Source of the DNA: Syngnathus acus
Lineage: Eukaryota > Chordata > Actinopteri > Syngnathiformes > Syngnathidae
Assembly (NCBI RefSeq): GCF_901709675.1
Contig: NC_051095.1
Location: 18,214,456-18,278,455 of the forward strand
DNA length: 64,000 nt
Direction of reading: 5' to 3'
This document shows positions 25,501-56,959 of the stretch, piece after piece. Made by a program: the position numbers and the translations under genes. Positions within the stretch are counted from its first letter, which is position 1. The number at the start of each line of letters is the position of its first letter. The notes below the pieces were generated by a model. It did no database searches. It saw nothing but the letters and a program-made list of their open reading frames with translations, and was not told the DNA's origin.

Positions 25501-28082
25501 ATGTATTATCAGGTGGACTTGCTGAAGCCAACTCTGCTGCATGGCATTGAGACACAGGGAGTGAGGGCAAGCCTGAGGGAGAATTTCATCCGACTATTTT
25601 TCGTTTCCTACAGCCTGGACCAGGAGACGTGGATCACCTACCAAGGGAACTACACAAAACTGCCCAATGTGCGAAATCCACACTTCCACCACTCACCGTG
25701 CACGTCATTATTTTCACCTAATTAAGTTTTTCTTCCATATATTTTTGCTCATGTCAATGTACCTGTTTTATTTGCCAATGTCAGCCTCTTGTTTTTTAAA
25801 TGACCTAGATAAGGCAAAAAGGTCAGACCAACTTCTTCCTAAAATCTAACCATTTTGTGACTCTGCTTTAGAAATTTCACGGGAACACGGACAGCTCCAC
25901 AGTGAAGCAAAACCAGTTCTCACCTCCTTTATTGGCTCGCTACGTTAGGATTCACCCTGATATCTTTGTGCGGAGCCGTGCACTGCGTCTGGAGCTGCTG
26001 GGCTGTGATCTCAACAGTGAGCCTGAACTTTACAATACACATAGTATATAGTGGAGCCTTGACTTACAAGTTTATTGTGACATGTGGTCGAGTTACATAT
26101 GTTGCCGCCATTGAGAACGAACACCTGTTGCTTAAAGAGTTATACCCTCATGGATGCTGATTGCTAAACCACCTTTGATGCGCCAAGCTAATGGACCTTC
26201 CTAAAGCAAGGTTACATGGTTGTTTGGACAAAACAGTGTCACTCTGCCACACTACTGCTTACTGTGAAATGAATATACTGCCACCATGCTTGTATCTAAA
26301 AAATATATATATATACTTAAAAATAACCTCGTAAATGGGATCACTGGAAAGTCAAGTCACTGCTGTACACTGTGGCTCATGATCAGGAAGTGGCTGATAC
26401 GTGTGTGCATGTTCATGTGTGTGCAGGTTGCTCATATCCGCTTGGCCTAAGGAGCGGATTGATTTCTAACATTACCGCCTCCTCATATCGTTCGTCAATG
26501 CTACATAAATGGAGCCCCACCCTTGCTCGCCTCCATCAGGAAGGCAGTTCCAACGCCTGGAGGCCCGAGGTGAACTCCTTTGCCTTTGCCCTGTTCATGT
26601 GTAAATGGACAATGATAAAGGTTCATCACTGTTAGCAGAGGAGCAGATGGGATTTTGAAAATATAGTTTCAAACCTTACTTCCAAATACTAACCCTAATT
26701 TGAACCCTACATTGAAACTCCAACCCAAGTTTGAGACCCTACTTCAAAACCCTAACCTCAGTTTGAAAGCCTACTTTGAAACCCAAACCCTAGTTGGAAA
26801 CCCTACTTTGAAATCTTAACATTACTTCAAAACCCTAACACTAGTTCAAAACCCTACTTTGAAATTTAAACCCTACTTCGAAACCATAACCCTAATTTTA
26901 ACCCCTACTTCTAAACTCTAACCCTAGTTTGAAAACCTACTTCAACACCCTAACCCTAAATTCTCAGTCTATTATTACTGTGACTATACTCGCCTATTTA
27001 TCTTCACACAATGCAAAACTGAGGTGTGACTTCTTTTGGACTTGTTATGAACGGTCAAATGCCACGTTTGTGATCTTGGCGAGAAGTCGAGTACTGCTGC
27101 TGGCCAACTATTACACAGTTGTTGCCAGTCATTCATCTTAGTTAGATGCTCCAGGGGAAGTCAAGTCAAAAATGTGCCATGTTTAATATGTTTGTGTGCC
27201 CCCAGTACTCTAAACACTATTTTGTTGATGATGACTATTTATTTTATTTTATATTATATTATGTCAATATTAATCAGAATACTATGGTTTGAAGTTTTAG
27301 AGCACATAGAACATATATTATTGTATAGAACATTTTTAACCTGACCCTTATACTGCTTGGTTGGAATGTTCCATTCTGTAGTTCATCTCGGTGACAGCAT
27401 TCATTCATTCAGCATTTCCAAGCAATTTCAAGTAGACACTTGACTTTTATGAGATCTTAAAATTACATTAGGGTCTTTCCGTGGCCTAAGTCCATTCTTT
27501 TATCTTGCAGCCAAGCTATTATTCCTTCTCTCTTTCAAATGATCTTTCCTAATATTAATCCTCTCTGGCAAATTCCCAGAACAACAATCCTCACGAGTGG
27601 CTGCAAGTGGACTTGAACTCAATCAAGCGCATCACAGGGGTCATCACCCAGGGGGCGAGGTCTTTCTCGACACAGATGATGGTCACAGAATTCTCGGTGA
27701 CTGTCAGTCTCGATGGATTCTCATGGAGCAGTGTGTTGGAGAAGGACTCGCACAGGGAACAGGTACAACAAAATGACACATACTAAGTTCCAGAGATGTA
27801 TGCTTCATTTACATATACTGTCTAGACAGAAAAAAAATCCCACATGGTCTACCCGCCACAACATTAGGCACACAATTGATTCATTTATGCTATATTTACC
27901 TGTAAAGATTGCTTGTTCCTTTTTAGATCTTCACAGGTAACAACGACCCAGACACAGAGGCCCTCACAGTTTTCCAGCCGGCCCTGTTCGGCCGCTTCAT
28001 GCGCATCCACCCTCGTGGCTGGATCAACGACATCGCTCTGCGTCTAGAAGTGCTGGGCTGCATCACACAGCAGGACCCCTAA
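13562..28082 (+). CDS. f8: Coagulation factor VIII (A1-A2-B-A3-C1-C2)
   Basis: Twenty-seven exons join in frame to 1623 aa: 13562-13707, 13790-13890, 14717-14839, 15400-15612, 16808-16987, 17070-17167, 17309-17429, 17506-17743, 17824-17989, 18093-18180, 18644-18861, 20126-20267, 20348-20557, 21128-21930, 22016-22158, 22583-22748, 22831-23070, 23668-23902, 23995-24177, 24288-24404, 25020-25091, 25275-25360, 25513-25668, 25872-26016, 26427-26569, 27580-27762 and 27927-28082. A signal peptide occupies about 1-17. Domains: A1 20-338, acidic a1 349-362 ([11 protein letters not shown]), A2 from about 388, B about 735-940, A3 from 970, C1 from 1312, C2 from 1465. Candidate thrombin sites are R371/S372 and R965/S966; a furin-like RQRR is at 817-820. 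The secreted protein is the cofactor of factor IXa in factor X activation. Blocks such as [18 protein letters not shown] and LSVYFTG favour factor VIII over factor V. The exon 9 acceptor is weak. Confidence 0.93.
13977..14110 (+). mobile_element. Partial SINE 3' half in f8 intron 2
   Basis: It matches the 3' half of the SINE: 'gtgcgactggttgtc', 'cagctgggctaggctccagcacc', 'cgcgaccc' and a degraded 'gttgagaaagga' end. The 5' half is missing or unrecognisable. Confidence 0.6.
14180..14600 (-). mobile_element. Second LINE fragment, 3' end only (f8 intron 2)
   Basis: Reading the minus strand gives the C-terminal RT tail [20 protein letters not shown], then a 3' untranslated end with 'gacaataaagcagactttg'. 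This is the same kind of element as the LINE at 4885-7050 (compare LPSGRRYRARY) but a different subfamily, and only about 420 bp is kept. A TG-rich microsatellite at 14157-14182 borders its 3' end. Confidence 0.75.
15671..15700. repeat. (ATA)n microsatellite in f8 intron 4
   Basis: About nine uninterrupted ATA/TAA units. Confidence 0.95.
15768..15930 (+). repeat. Dispersed repeat family, copy 2 (f8 intron 4)
   Basis: It shares 'tgatgtaattttcagtcg', 'cagcaagtggca', 'aaaaacgggtgg' and 'atattaatcagaat' with the copy at 48803-48985. Confidence 0.65.
20851..21021. mobile_element. hAT-type MITE with 8-bp target-site duplication (f8 intron 13)
   Basis: Terminal inverted repeats are 'caggggtcaccaa' at the left and 'ttggtgacccctg' at the right. 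The interior is also a near palindrome ('tatccagcctgtttt' against 'aaaacaggctggata'). It is flanked by ccataaac (20843-20850) and ccataaaa (21022-21029), an 8-bp duplication with one mismatch, as expected for hAT transposition. It has no coding capacity. Confidence 0.9.
24655..24805. repeat. Foldback (inverted-repeat) element in f8 intron 20
   Basis: The left arm 'agtatgacagagg' followed by 'acctgcttaacatgt' is mirrored by 'acatgttaagcaggt' and 'cctctgtcttagtat' on the right. The loop is about 50 bp. It is probably a small non-autonomous DNA transposon; I could not define the target-site duplication. Confidence 0.7.
26655..26962. repeat. Degenerate telomere-like tandem repeat in f8 intron 25
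   Basis: About 300 bp are built from units of roughly 27-30 bp, typically 'aaccctactttgaaa' plus a variant of 'ccctaaccctag'. Units drift in sequence and length. AACCCT hexamers occur throughout but never in a long pure array, so this is a minisatellite rather than interstitial telomere DNA. Confidence 0.85.
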
Positions 28083-29669
28083 CATGCATGTTACACAAAG
28101 CACCTTTAAGATGCACATTAACTCTGCGCTAAAGTATTGGATCTATTCTTCCTGTTAGAAAAGTAGAACAGATATGTTGTGGTAATGGAGAGAACAGTTG
28201 TCACTTTAAAAGTAATATTTGCCTCGGACATGCCAACATGCTCAGAATGTAAGCTTGTGTAAATATTTCACACAGTGATGGATGTATACTGTTTGAATGC
28301 TTGCTCGATGTTGTTGGAAAACTACGAATGGATGTATATTTCTGCTTCGGTAACATTTCATCTAAATAATACATCTTAATGAGTTGCACTAATCTTCATT
28401 GCATACTTCAGGTGTGACAACAATATCAACAATATTGATACAAACACGTATATATTACTTTATTGTAGTCACAAAGTAACTGCTTTGTCTTTCTTTAAAA
28501 AAAAAAAAAAAAGGGTAGCAGGAAGTGGGGAAGAATTCTTAGTTTCCATTCACTTTCGATACTCGGGAACTTTCATCCTGCTTCGTTCTTGCACATTATC
28601 TTGGCCTCATGCGCCCGCTGTCCTCAGTGTTCCTTAACTGTTATTTTGGCTTATCCTGCCGGAGCAGGCCGTCCTGGTACACACAATGAGCGACCGCACT
28701 CCCAAATTGTTCCGTGACAAGCTGCAGTTTGGAGGCTTGTCTAAAGAATGTGTGACACGGTAGTGTGAAAACATGATCAGTATGTTTGTTAGTCCAAATT
28801 GCCTTTATCACCTTTTTATCAGCTGAGGAAGTTTCCAGGCAGAGAGGGCAATGGAGAGTAACACTGGACAGGACGTACATTTGCAGAGATGTCATGCTTA
28901 GCTGATAGGGCTCGCAAAACAATGGCAACGTGCGTAATGTCAGCAAGAGAAGGCAGCACCTGGTTTCAACGCTGACTGACTGAGCCTTGATGGGATCGTG
29001 CAGAAGTCATTATCCCATGCTCACCTGGCTGGTGTTTGATCTATGCTTAAAACAACCAACAACTTACTCAATCTTTCATGGTGTCAAACTCAAGCTCCAA
29101 TTTCTGATACGGAATATGGTTGTGCATAAATGCTTCAAAAGTAACAGGTTGTTACAGTACAGAGCTTTTTCTATTTTTACCTTTAGCATCGTATTGGAAT
29201 GATATACCACTCTTTTTTTCTTTCATCACAACCAAAGTACATCTTCAGCATTAACATAAATTTCCTGTGTTAATTGGCTAGAAGAAATCACATTGTTCTG
29301 TCTTAAGATCCATTTTCATTACTGCTTGTCTTCATTAGTGGGTGAGCTGGAGCTTTTCACAGATCACCAATTACCAGTCAATTGCAGAGCACATATTGAC
29401 AAACCTTTAAAAATACAATTCACAACTATGGACAATTTAGAGTAGTGATGGGCTGCGGGCCAATTCTTGAATAGTCCTTCAGTTAATTTGTTAAATAATT
29501 TGGCCCCTTCAACAAAATGGAGTGACCTGCCCTATGACACGATATCAACCAAGTGAGTGAGTTGACCTATTAGGGGATTTTGATTGACATTAACATCTTT
29601 GAATGTACTGATTGTGGAAAAAAGGCTCAAAACACTGCACTGGCTGGGGTTGAGGGAATATCTCTAGTA

Positions 29670-29987
29670 CACAGGTGTCAAACTCCAGGCCCGGGGGCCA
29701 GATACGGCCCGCCACATCATTTTATGTGGCCCGCGAAGACAAATTGTGCATCAAATTCGTGTCATTACTAGAATTGCAAATTGTCTTCACTTTTAATATC
29801 TTTTCTCTAAATATTTGACCAATTTTTATTCGTCTGATTTGAAAACGAGTTATTTGTCAGTTTGTTTTGTAGCTTCTACTGTATATAAGGTGCTCATACA
29901 TTTATTTGGGTTGACAGTCAAAATGGCCCTCCGAAAGAAACTATGACTACAATGCGGCCCGTGGAAAAAATGAGTTTGACACCCCTG
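29670..29987. mobile_element. hAT-type MITE with perfect 8-bp target-site duplication
   Basis: Ends are 'caggtgtcaaactc' and 'gagtttgacacccctg'. The perfect flanking repeat ctctagta lies at 62-69 bases past 29600 (29662-29669) and at 29988-29995. Internal inverted segments include 'gcggcccgtgg' and 'cggcccgcc'. Non-coding. Confidence 0.9.
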
Positions 29988-32385
29988 CTCTAGTATGTCC
30001 ATCAAAATCGAACATTAGAATTAAGATAATTTTCATCCAAATCTTGGTTTGGGTTGCATTAGATTTTGCTGGAGTAGCCTGCGCCAATTGGGACTGCACA
30101 CAATGTATTCGTAGAAAAAAGAACTTTGCAACATACTGGAAGTTCTTGAACTCATGTGAGAGTGGGTAAGAATTTTCCAAAATGTAGACATTTTCATGTT
30201 AAGATCCCTTACACGTGTTTTAGTGTGACATCACAACAAAGAATTTTTTTTCACCTTCCGCTCTCACACCATTGTGGCATCCTTACAATATTTCCTGTTG
30301 CACACTCCCAGGTCATGAAAAAAAAATAAGATTTTTTTCTGCTGGTTTTGTCTAGTCTTATTCAATCAAAAAATCTCAACTGAATTTACTGTGTGGTTGT
30401 TTAATCAATCATATATTGGGTATTTACTTCCACAAAGTTTTATATAATTGTGTTTTGGGGGATTGACCTCAAAGATTTTTATTTTACAATGAATGCATTT
30501 TCCAATATTCCAAGAGCCTTGGACTATTGACAGTCAAGATTGTAAGGGTGGAGGAGGCCCTCTGTTGGATAAATATAGTATTGCATGCAACGTTTTTACA
30601 AGCACTCCTGTGTACTCTATTGCACAGTTCTGCAATGTAGTCCATGGTCCTGACACAATGTAAAATTTAAGATACCCCGACCTTATTTGTCTTAACATCT
30701 GTAAAATAACAGCAGGGTTTAATTTAAGTGATTAAAAGTGCTGGTTACATTCTTACGGAATAAAAACTTGTTTTTAGTGCACATAGTAAGAAACGACCAG
30801 AGAACGCTATGAAATCCTAAAAGACATTCCGGACATGCAATATAAATCCTTTCGTTCAAGTATTTCAACTTGGCCTGTGGCCTTGTGATTAAAAAGTTCA
30901 CTTTGTCCTTGTACAGTGCTATCTATAAAGAGTTCTAATCAGAGTAGATTTATTGATACATAATCCAGCCTAACGAGGGAGAGTCACTGAGGACTAAATG
31001 CCTTACTGAACTCCACCGTGTTGCTATGGTGATAAGTACAGTATGTCACATGTTTGTGGACATATTTTGGCCCCTACAGAGTAGTGTATTGTATTTTGCT
31101 TACCAACCAACACAGTATTTCTTTGTGTTTTCAAGGGGGTCTGGGTTTAATCTACCCCATTTGAATACATAGCAGAGAATATGAAGTGCAGTCTCAAGTA
31201 GAGGTAAAAAAAACAAAAACAAAAAACAATGAGAGTAAACATTCTTTTCATATTAGGTTTTTAATGTTGTTTTAATTGAGAAGAAAATGCCTTGTCACAT
31301 AGATTACGTTGACACACATAAAACAGATTTTGTAGCAGCTTGAATTAATTTCAGTTTTAGTTACATTTAGCCAGCTGGCTTTATTTTTGCTGTTGTTATC
31401 TATAAAAAGGTGCCTACAAAGCGAGGATATGCAAGGATGTATGCAAACAATTGTTAATTGAGGCAATTATGGCTTACTATAGCAACCTCTCAGGAGGTTA
31501 TCGCACAGCCACGCGTGTGTCAGCAACAAGCACAGGAAAAAAAACACTGACGCAGTAGAAGGCTATGAAATCAGAACTATTACAGTCATTAGAATGACAA
31601 ATAAGCATCAATAACACAGCCTGCAGAGTTTGTCGAACAGGGAGCAAAGGCCCATATGTTGCTGCTTAGATAGGGAAAGAAAAAAAAAACATTCACCAAA
31701 AACGCTTTGAGAGACTGTGGCTCTGGCAGATTAATCTTGCTGGTAATCACACCATGTCAGCGTGAATGAGGTGTCATTGTGTACGTTTTTGCAAAATCAT
31801 GGCTCAGTTTCATACGAATAACATGCAGACTGTAAGGTCCTGCTTGACATATTGATGGTATAGTTCACAAACAAACAGTACAAGAACAAGGCCAAAGATT
31901 TGAGGTCAGTAGATCAGAAAAAAGATGGCACGTTTTCTGAGAAGAATAACAAAAGTGTCTACATTTACTCATTCTTTTTTAAAAATCCTCATTTTCTGTG
32001 TTAGTTCCAAAAGAGTCAAATGAGGTGAGAGTGATTTGGGAGTAGTGAGTGTCCGCAACTGTGAAATGAAATGTAACTTAAATATTGACGACTTAAGTGA
32101 TTACATACATACGGCCGAAAGCTCAGTGCAGCTTCATTAATTTGTGTGCAGGACGAATTTAACAAGTTTGCCCTTCTATGTGCAGTCAGCGAGGATGAAT
32201 GCACCTCACCTGCATGGCGTCTCAAACACCAACAGATAAGTACAATATTTTTAGCGCGTGACTTTCAGAAATGAACAGTAAAACTTTCAAATTGAAATTA
32301 ACAGTAGCATTCAGAGTAAAATATTATATGCTTATATTGCGTTCTTGCTTGGATAGAGTTATTATAAACATTGGATTGACCCACT

Positions 32386-32559
32386 TACCGTAATTTTCGG
32401 ACTATAAGTCGCGGTTTTTTTTCATAGTTTGGGTGGGGGGGCGACTTATACTCAGGAGCGATTTATATACATATATATGGGGTTTTTTCACTTTTTTGGG
32501 CATTTTATGGCTGGTGCGACTTATACTCCGGTGCGACTTATAGTCCGAAAATTACGGTA
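32386..32559. mobile_element. Palindromic MITE, 174 bp, TA-flanked
   Basis: The left end 'taccgtaattttcggacta' is the reverse complement of the right end 'tagtccgaaaattacggta'. Inside, 'ataagtcgc' and 'gcgacttata' units repeat in both orientations. It is a non-autonomous DNA transposon; the superfamily is uncertain, but it shares an accgta(t/a)tttt terminus with the larger element at 41295-42154. Confidence 0.9.
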
Positions 32560-33536
32560 GTTCAATTTGAACTGACTTTTTGGGTTGTACAAAATAACCC
32601 CCTTTTTTTAACAAAACATCCTAGCAAGCTGGGTCCAATGTTGGACCCAAATTGGGTTCTTTTTGACCCAGCGGTCTCAAGAGTGTTGACCATGGGCTCA
32701 AAAAAAGCTGTAAATGACTGGCTTAGCAGATCCAGAGCAAGAAACCTAAAGTTTTTAATCATTCTTCATGTCATTCTGTTTCACCCCCCCCCCCCCCCCC
32801 ACACTTTACTTTGATGTAACATGACAGTATTATGTACAGTGGAATCGCCAAAAAAAAACACCGCAATATGTCTTGTGTAGCTATTCGAGAGTCCAGTTGG
32901 CCAAAACCTACTGTATTGGTCATACAAGTAGCAAAGATTAAACATTCAAAAATAAATTATTTCTACAAAAGCAATAGGAACCTCGCAGCGGTCGCTGCTC
33001 AAATCCTAAATACTGTATAATACAGCAATGCCTTGAGTGACGGGGTGACTCATCTGAGATTTAAACCCTTGTGAACATTTGAGATATGAGTGCTGTATGG
33101 TGGCAGTGAACTCAAAAAACTCCAAACTGTTGCATTTTGTCACGTTGGACTTCCACTGTACATATAACTCATGTTTTCAGTTTACACTACATGAACTGTA
33201 ATGTTTAAAAAAAAAAAGACAAATAGCCAAGTAACAATGGTTATATGTATTTTTAACTTTGGCTGGGAAAAAGAAGGCAAAGTTTAGCAGATATTGATGT
33301 TGGAATTTGGTGTGAAGAAAACCTGAGCTGAGGAAATTCAGTAACTGTTCAGACCGGTCTGAAAAGGTAGATTGGTTTTTAATTGAGGTTACTGCTGTGA
33401 GTCAAGTGTCTCACATGTAATACTCGTCCACTATCAACAACTACAAAAAAAGAAAGGTTTCAGAAAATAACTGATTAAAACAAGATGCCAAATAATCAAA
33501 TATATTTATAATAAATATATACGTATATCATAAAGA

Positions 33537-33899
33537 CGGCTCGGTGCCGCACTGGGTAGCACGTCCGCCTCACAGTTTGGAGGGTGCGGGTTCGATTCCA
33601 CCTCCGGCCCTCCCTGTGTGGAGTTTGCATGTTCTCCCCGGGCCCGCGTGGGTTTTCTCCGGGCACTCCGGTTTCCTCCCACATCCCAAAAACATGCTTG
33701 GTAGGCCGATTGAAGACTCCGAATTGTCCCTAGGTGTGAGTGCGAGTGCAAATGGTTGTTTGTCTCTGTGTGCCCTGCGATTGGCTGGCAACCGGTTCAG
33801 GGTGTCCCCCACCTACTGCCCGATGACGGCTGGGATAGGCTCCAGCACGCCCGCGACCCCCGTGGGGACTAAGCGGTTAAAAAAATGGATGGATGGATA
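33537..33899 (+). mobile_element. Full-length tRNA-derived SINE, second near-identical copy
   Basis: It is almost base-for-base the same as the SINE at 7697-8062, including the B box 'ggttcgattcc' and the block 'ctgggataggctccagcac'. The tail here is (ggat)n. AT-rich flanks make the target-site duplication ambiguous. Confidence 0.92.
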
Positions 33900-34226
33900 G
33901 TATATATGTAAAAAAAAAAATCAAACCGTTCAAATAAAAGAACTGTCAGCACTTCCAGCAATCTATGAGAATCTTAGCGATGATTCATACTCTATTTTAT
34001 TTTATTAAATAAATGAATATCTTATCAAATACCCCAACAGAATAAAAATACAATATTACAACAACATCAACATGGTGAAAACTCTACTGATGTCTAACAT
34101 AATGAACAGAAAAATAAATGGGCAAGTCTATGCGTAGGTTGTATCTTAGTAGTTTTCTACAATTTTTTATTGGCAAAAATTACTCAACATTAATTGGTGA
34201 CTGATTAGGGAGTTGTACAGTACGGG

Positions 34227-34425
34227 GAACCGTGGCTCAGAGGTAGAGTCCACAGGTTGAGGGTTTGATCCTCAGCTATTGTGACCACATCAAAGTGTCC
34301 TTGAGCAAGACACTGAACCCTCAGTCACTCCTTATTGTATGTCATCAGTGGATGAATGAGGAAGCAGTGTGAAGCACCGCAAAGGTAGAGAAGCGGTTTG
34401 AAGGTGATAGCCCATGAAAAAGTCA
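34227..34425 (+). mobile_element. Second SINE family member
   Basis: A tRNA-like head 'gtggctcagaggtagagt', the B-box-like 'gggtttgatcc' and a body with 'tccttgagcaagacactgaaccc' mark a SINE family distinct from the one at 33537. The body motif is widespread in teleost SINEs. A downstream near-repeat ('aacctgtatgtgttaattg', twice) lies at about 34428-34545. Confidence 0.75.
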
Positions 34426-35186
34426 AACAGCCTGTATGTGTTAATTGAGCCTATGACTGAATGTTCTGTCAAATTGGATGTAAAAATATAACAACCTGTA
34501 TGTGTTAATTGACCTTATGAATGTTCTATCAAATTGAATGTAAAAAAATAATGTAACACTACTCCATCAATCTAGCGAGTTGTATTTGTATGCTTAAATG
34601 TTTCTTATTGCCAAATGATTAAGACCACTTCTTTGTAGCACATACCAGTGAACATAAATCTCACTTCAGTTTGCAGCTGTTAACATGTTAACTCTAAATA
34701 TGCAATTTGTAAATGCTTGAGCAATAATATTAAGCAAATTATTCAACATGAATTAAACTTGGATTACGGTGAAAACCCGTACATTGTGGTTATTCGATTT
34801 AAGGAAGAGTTATCTTGTGTACCTAGCTAGAATTAGCTTGATTGTTTCGTCACATGTTTTTTTTTAATATATATATAAAATAAATGTAACAATATCTCAG
34901 TCCATCTATGGCTCTGTTCAATAATCTTCACATTCATTTGAAGATCAGCATTTGTGTCTCCTTTACTCTTTAGGGATCATAAGAAATGATCCGTGCGATT
35001 AAAACAATCTACAGATGAAGAGAAAATGTCTTAGCCAAGGTAACAATAAGTTATTCCTGAAGGCTTTGATGCATGTACAAACAATTATGGCAGGCACTTC
35101 CTGAAAGAACCCCGAAGTAGCAATGAGCTATTTGTTACAGCAACTATTGTTTCCCGGAGCTGCTTATTTGATTGCTGCTTATTTGA

Positions 35187-35233
35187 TTTGTTTGTTTGTT
35201 TGTTTGTTTGTTTGTTTGTTTGTTTGTTTGTTT
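35187..35233. repeat. (TTTG)n microsatellite
   Basis: About twelve uninterrupted TTTG units. Confidence 0.95.
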
Positions 35234-37822
35234 ACTTTATTTGCCCCCATAGTATTTAAAAATGTCTTGCACAGCTTGGGATCTTTTTGAGGGTTGTACA
35301 AACTGTTCTACAAAATGTTTTGAACATGCACCCAAGAGAAAAGCAAATTTTGTGAGAATGAGTAGAGTTTCCAGCGCTTTACCGAGAATGAGGAATGCAG
35401 AAAATCTAGGATGATTTATTTATTTTAAATATAACCTTGACATTGTCTCAGGTACATATGCTTTCCCTTCATTTGGGGCCTAAAAGCCCAAGGAGCAACG
35501 CTCGCATCAAACTTTATTTTTGTTTTACGGCAACCACTGGAAAAGATTTGAAAGATTCGCCGGCTACCCAACAAAGATTAAAGATTGAGAGCAGTGTCAC
35601 AAGAACATCAGGTATGATTTCTTGTATATGAAGACACAACACAAAAGCTACATGGCAAAATATTAGTACTAGTGTTAGTCAGGCAACAACATGGAGTTTT
35701 AAATTTTTCTGAACGTTCCTATGTGGCGTGCATTTAGATTGTTGCTGGTCAGTATTAACCTGAATGCAATAATTACATTCAGTATTTTAATATTAATGTG
35801 CATATAATGTTGTTGCTATTATTAGGCGACACGTGAGGTGGTTACCATAGAGTTGAAAGTAGTGAAATTGATATGATTTAGCGGTTGGCCAACTATGCCC
35901 AACCTCCTAATAAAATGCGACCAATTTTACAACTGTATGGGTGATGATACGTCTCAAAGCGTTTGAGGTTGTTCATTGATTCACTGTCGGAAGCGACAAG
36001 AGTTCAGAAAGTAGCGAAACATGCGACTGTACCTTATCGCTGGCCACTATTTTATGTCATCCTCCTAACGCGCTACATTAGAGGAAAGCAGGATTGAATT
36101 TTTTTCTTTTACGATGTGTGAAATCGAGCGTTTCCACCAGTCGATAACTGACATGGCCACCAGTACCACGTAAACAAAACGACAGTTCCTGGTCATACCA
36201 AAAGTCACTCCCATAATTCATGTAAAGGCTCAAGGGGCCGAGGAATAAGGTGGACAAAAGCATGAATGAGAGGATTAGTGACTAACACAAAAGAAGGAAG
36301 ATTAAATCTTTCCTTCTGGTGAGATGACCCAGTTCAAGTTCACTGTTGAAGAAAATGGTAGAAGGGTAGAAAGAAGAAAGTCTCTCTGCAAGGGAAAAGT
36401 TCCAAGAGGCTAAGATGCCATTTTAAATGTGAGAAAAATTCCACTTGAAGTCATTAAGACTACCCTACCTCAATATAACTGACAGTACAGAAAAGAAAAA
36501 AGATAAGAGTACTTCATGATTAAAGCCGTAGTTCATGTGGCATTATTGAGAACTCTCCCACCAAAAGCTTCACAGAAATGTAAAAATGGAAACGAAAAGC
36601 TAATTTTGCACGGAATGTGAGTGACCCAGCTTTGTGTCATCCATCAAGCATCCGACATGAAATGCAATATGAACAATATTTTCCTTGTGCTTGCGTATGA
36701 AACGCTTCTATGAAACGTTAACTTGTGTCTCCTATGAAGGCGGCTGGTAAAGTAGCAAGTACATTTTCAGGTGAGGAGATTGCTGTTTTTCACTCATGAT
36801 ATTCGCAACGCAAGACATTTCCCTCACCGTTGTTTCGACAGAAAAACAAAGAAGATAAAAAAGTAAAAGCTGGAATCATCAGCAGAGGTGGATAGTGCAC
36901 TCAGAGAAACTAAGTTTCCCTGTAAGAATGCAAGTATGAATGCTTGTTATTCTTACAGAATTCAAAGACATTTTTTGACATCATCACTGATGTTGACTGA
37001 ACAGAAGTTGCCTGTCAATCCGTCAGTCAAAAGATCAGTTTCCTTTCTGTGATGTAATTCAACTTAATGCCGTCACGAGTTGGCGCAAATATACCATAGA
37101 ATGTACTCATTTTCCATTTTCGAGGTAATGGGATAGATCACACTTTCTGATGAGTACACCGTAAAATGTTTCCTCAGTGAAAAAGTACAGTTGGACCCCT
37201 GCTATTTGTAGGGGATAGCGGAAAATCAGTGTATAATTGACGCCTATTATAACTGAATGAACCAAAAAAGACAGATGATTGAGTAAACAGGGATATACAG
37301 CCAATAACAAAATATGGGTTGGTTTCCATAAATTAAAAAAAATACATATTTAAATACGTTTAGAAAAGTATTAGGGCAAAGAAAATCCACAAATAGGTGA
37401 GTAAATATGCAGGGGTCCACTGTATACAGTTTACATTCATATCTTTAAAAGATTCCATTTAGACTTCCAGATCATAGCAAAATATTAAGCTTTTGAGATA
37501 AATCCCAATTATACAAAATCTCTTCATTTCAGTCCTCTTGGAGGATATTTTGCTGCCTTCTCAGACTGTGTTTTGCTTCACCTCCTTAACTAGCATAGCG
37601 GCGAGCCTTCTTATCATCACCACTCCAGCTTCAAACTTGGTCACGCAGTTTGTCTTGACAAAGATCCACTCAGCAGGGTCGAGGAGGAGGCGAAATCAAA
37701 GGTCAGGCAACTGGACAGTCTCGCCAATGTAATTGGGAGAAGGGTAATCTAAGGATGAGAAATAAAAAAAAAATGGGAAACATTGTGACGCATATAAACG
37801 TATCGTAGTTACCGTTTCTAAA

Positions 37823-56900
<19,078 letters not shown>

Positions 56901-56959
56901 GTTCATATTAATTCCACTGAAGACAAATAAAAGTTTTAGCGCAGCTTGAAGCGCTATTG

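Larger units (their letters stand above)
28083..37822. other. Gene-poor region between f8 and slc16a2
   Basis: Just under 10 kb lie between the f8 stop and the slc16a2 stop (convergent genes). The ends hold their 3' UTRs, whose limits I cannot fix. I recognise hAT and foldback MITEs (29670-29987, 32386-32559), two SINEs (33537-33899, 34227-34425), a decayed repeat tail near 29335-29445, a C17 run at 32784-32800 and a TTTG microsatellite at 35187-35233. No open frame here has convincing splice or family support. Confidence 0.7.

Noticed and set aside
26655-26962. Interstitial telomere array
   Set aside because: No long pure TTAGGG/CCCTAA run; units are about 27-30 bp and degenerate.
13562-28082. 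Coagulation factor V as identity of the A-C domain gene
   Set aside because: The domain order fits both, and [11 protein letters not shown] looks like factor V, but most A1, A3 and C blocks ([38 protein letters not shown]) follow factor VIII.
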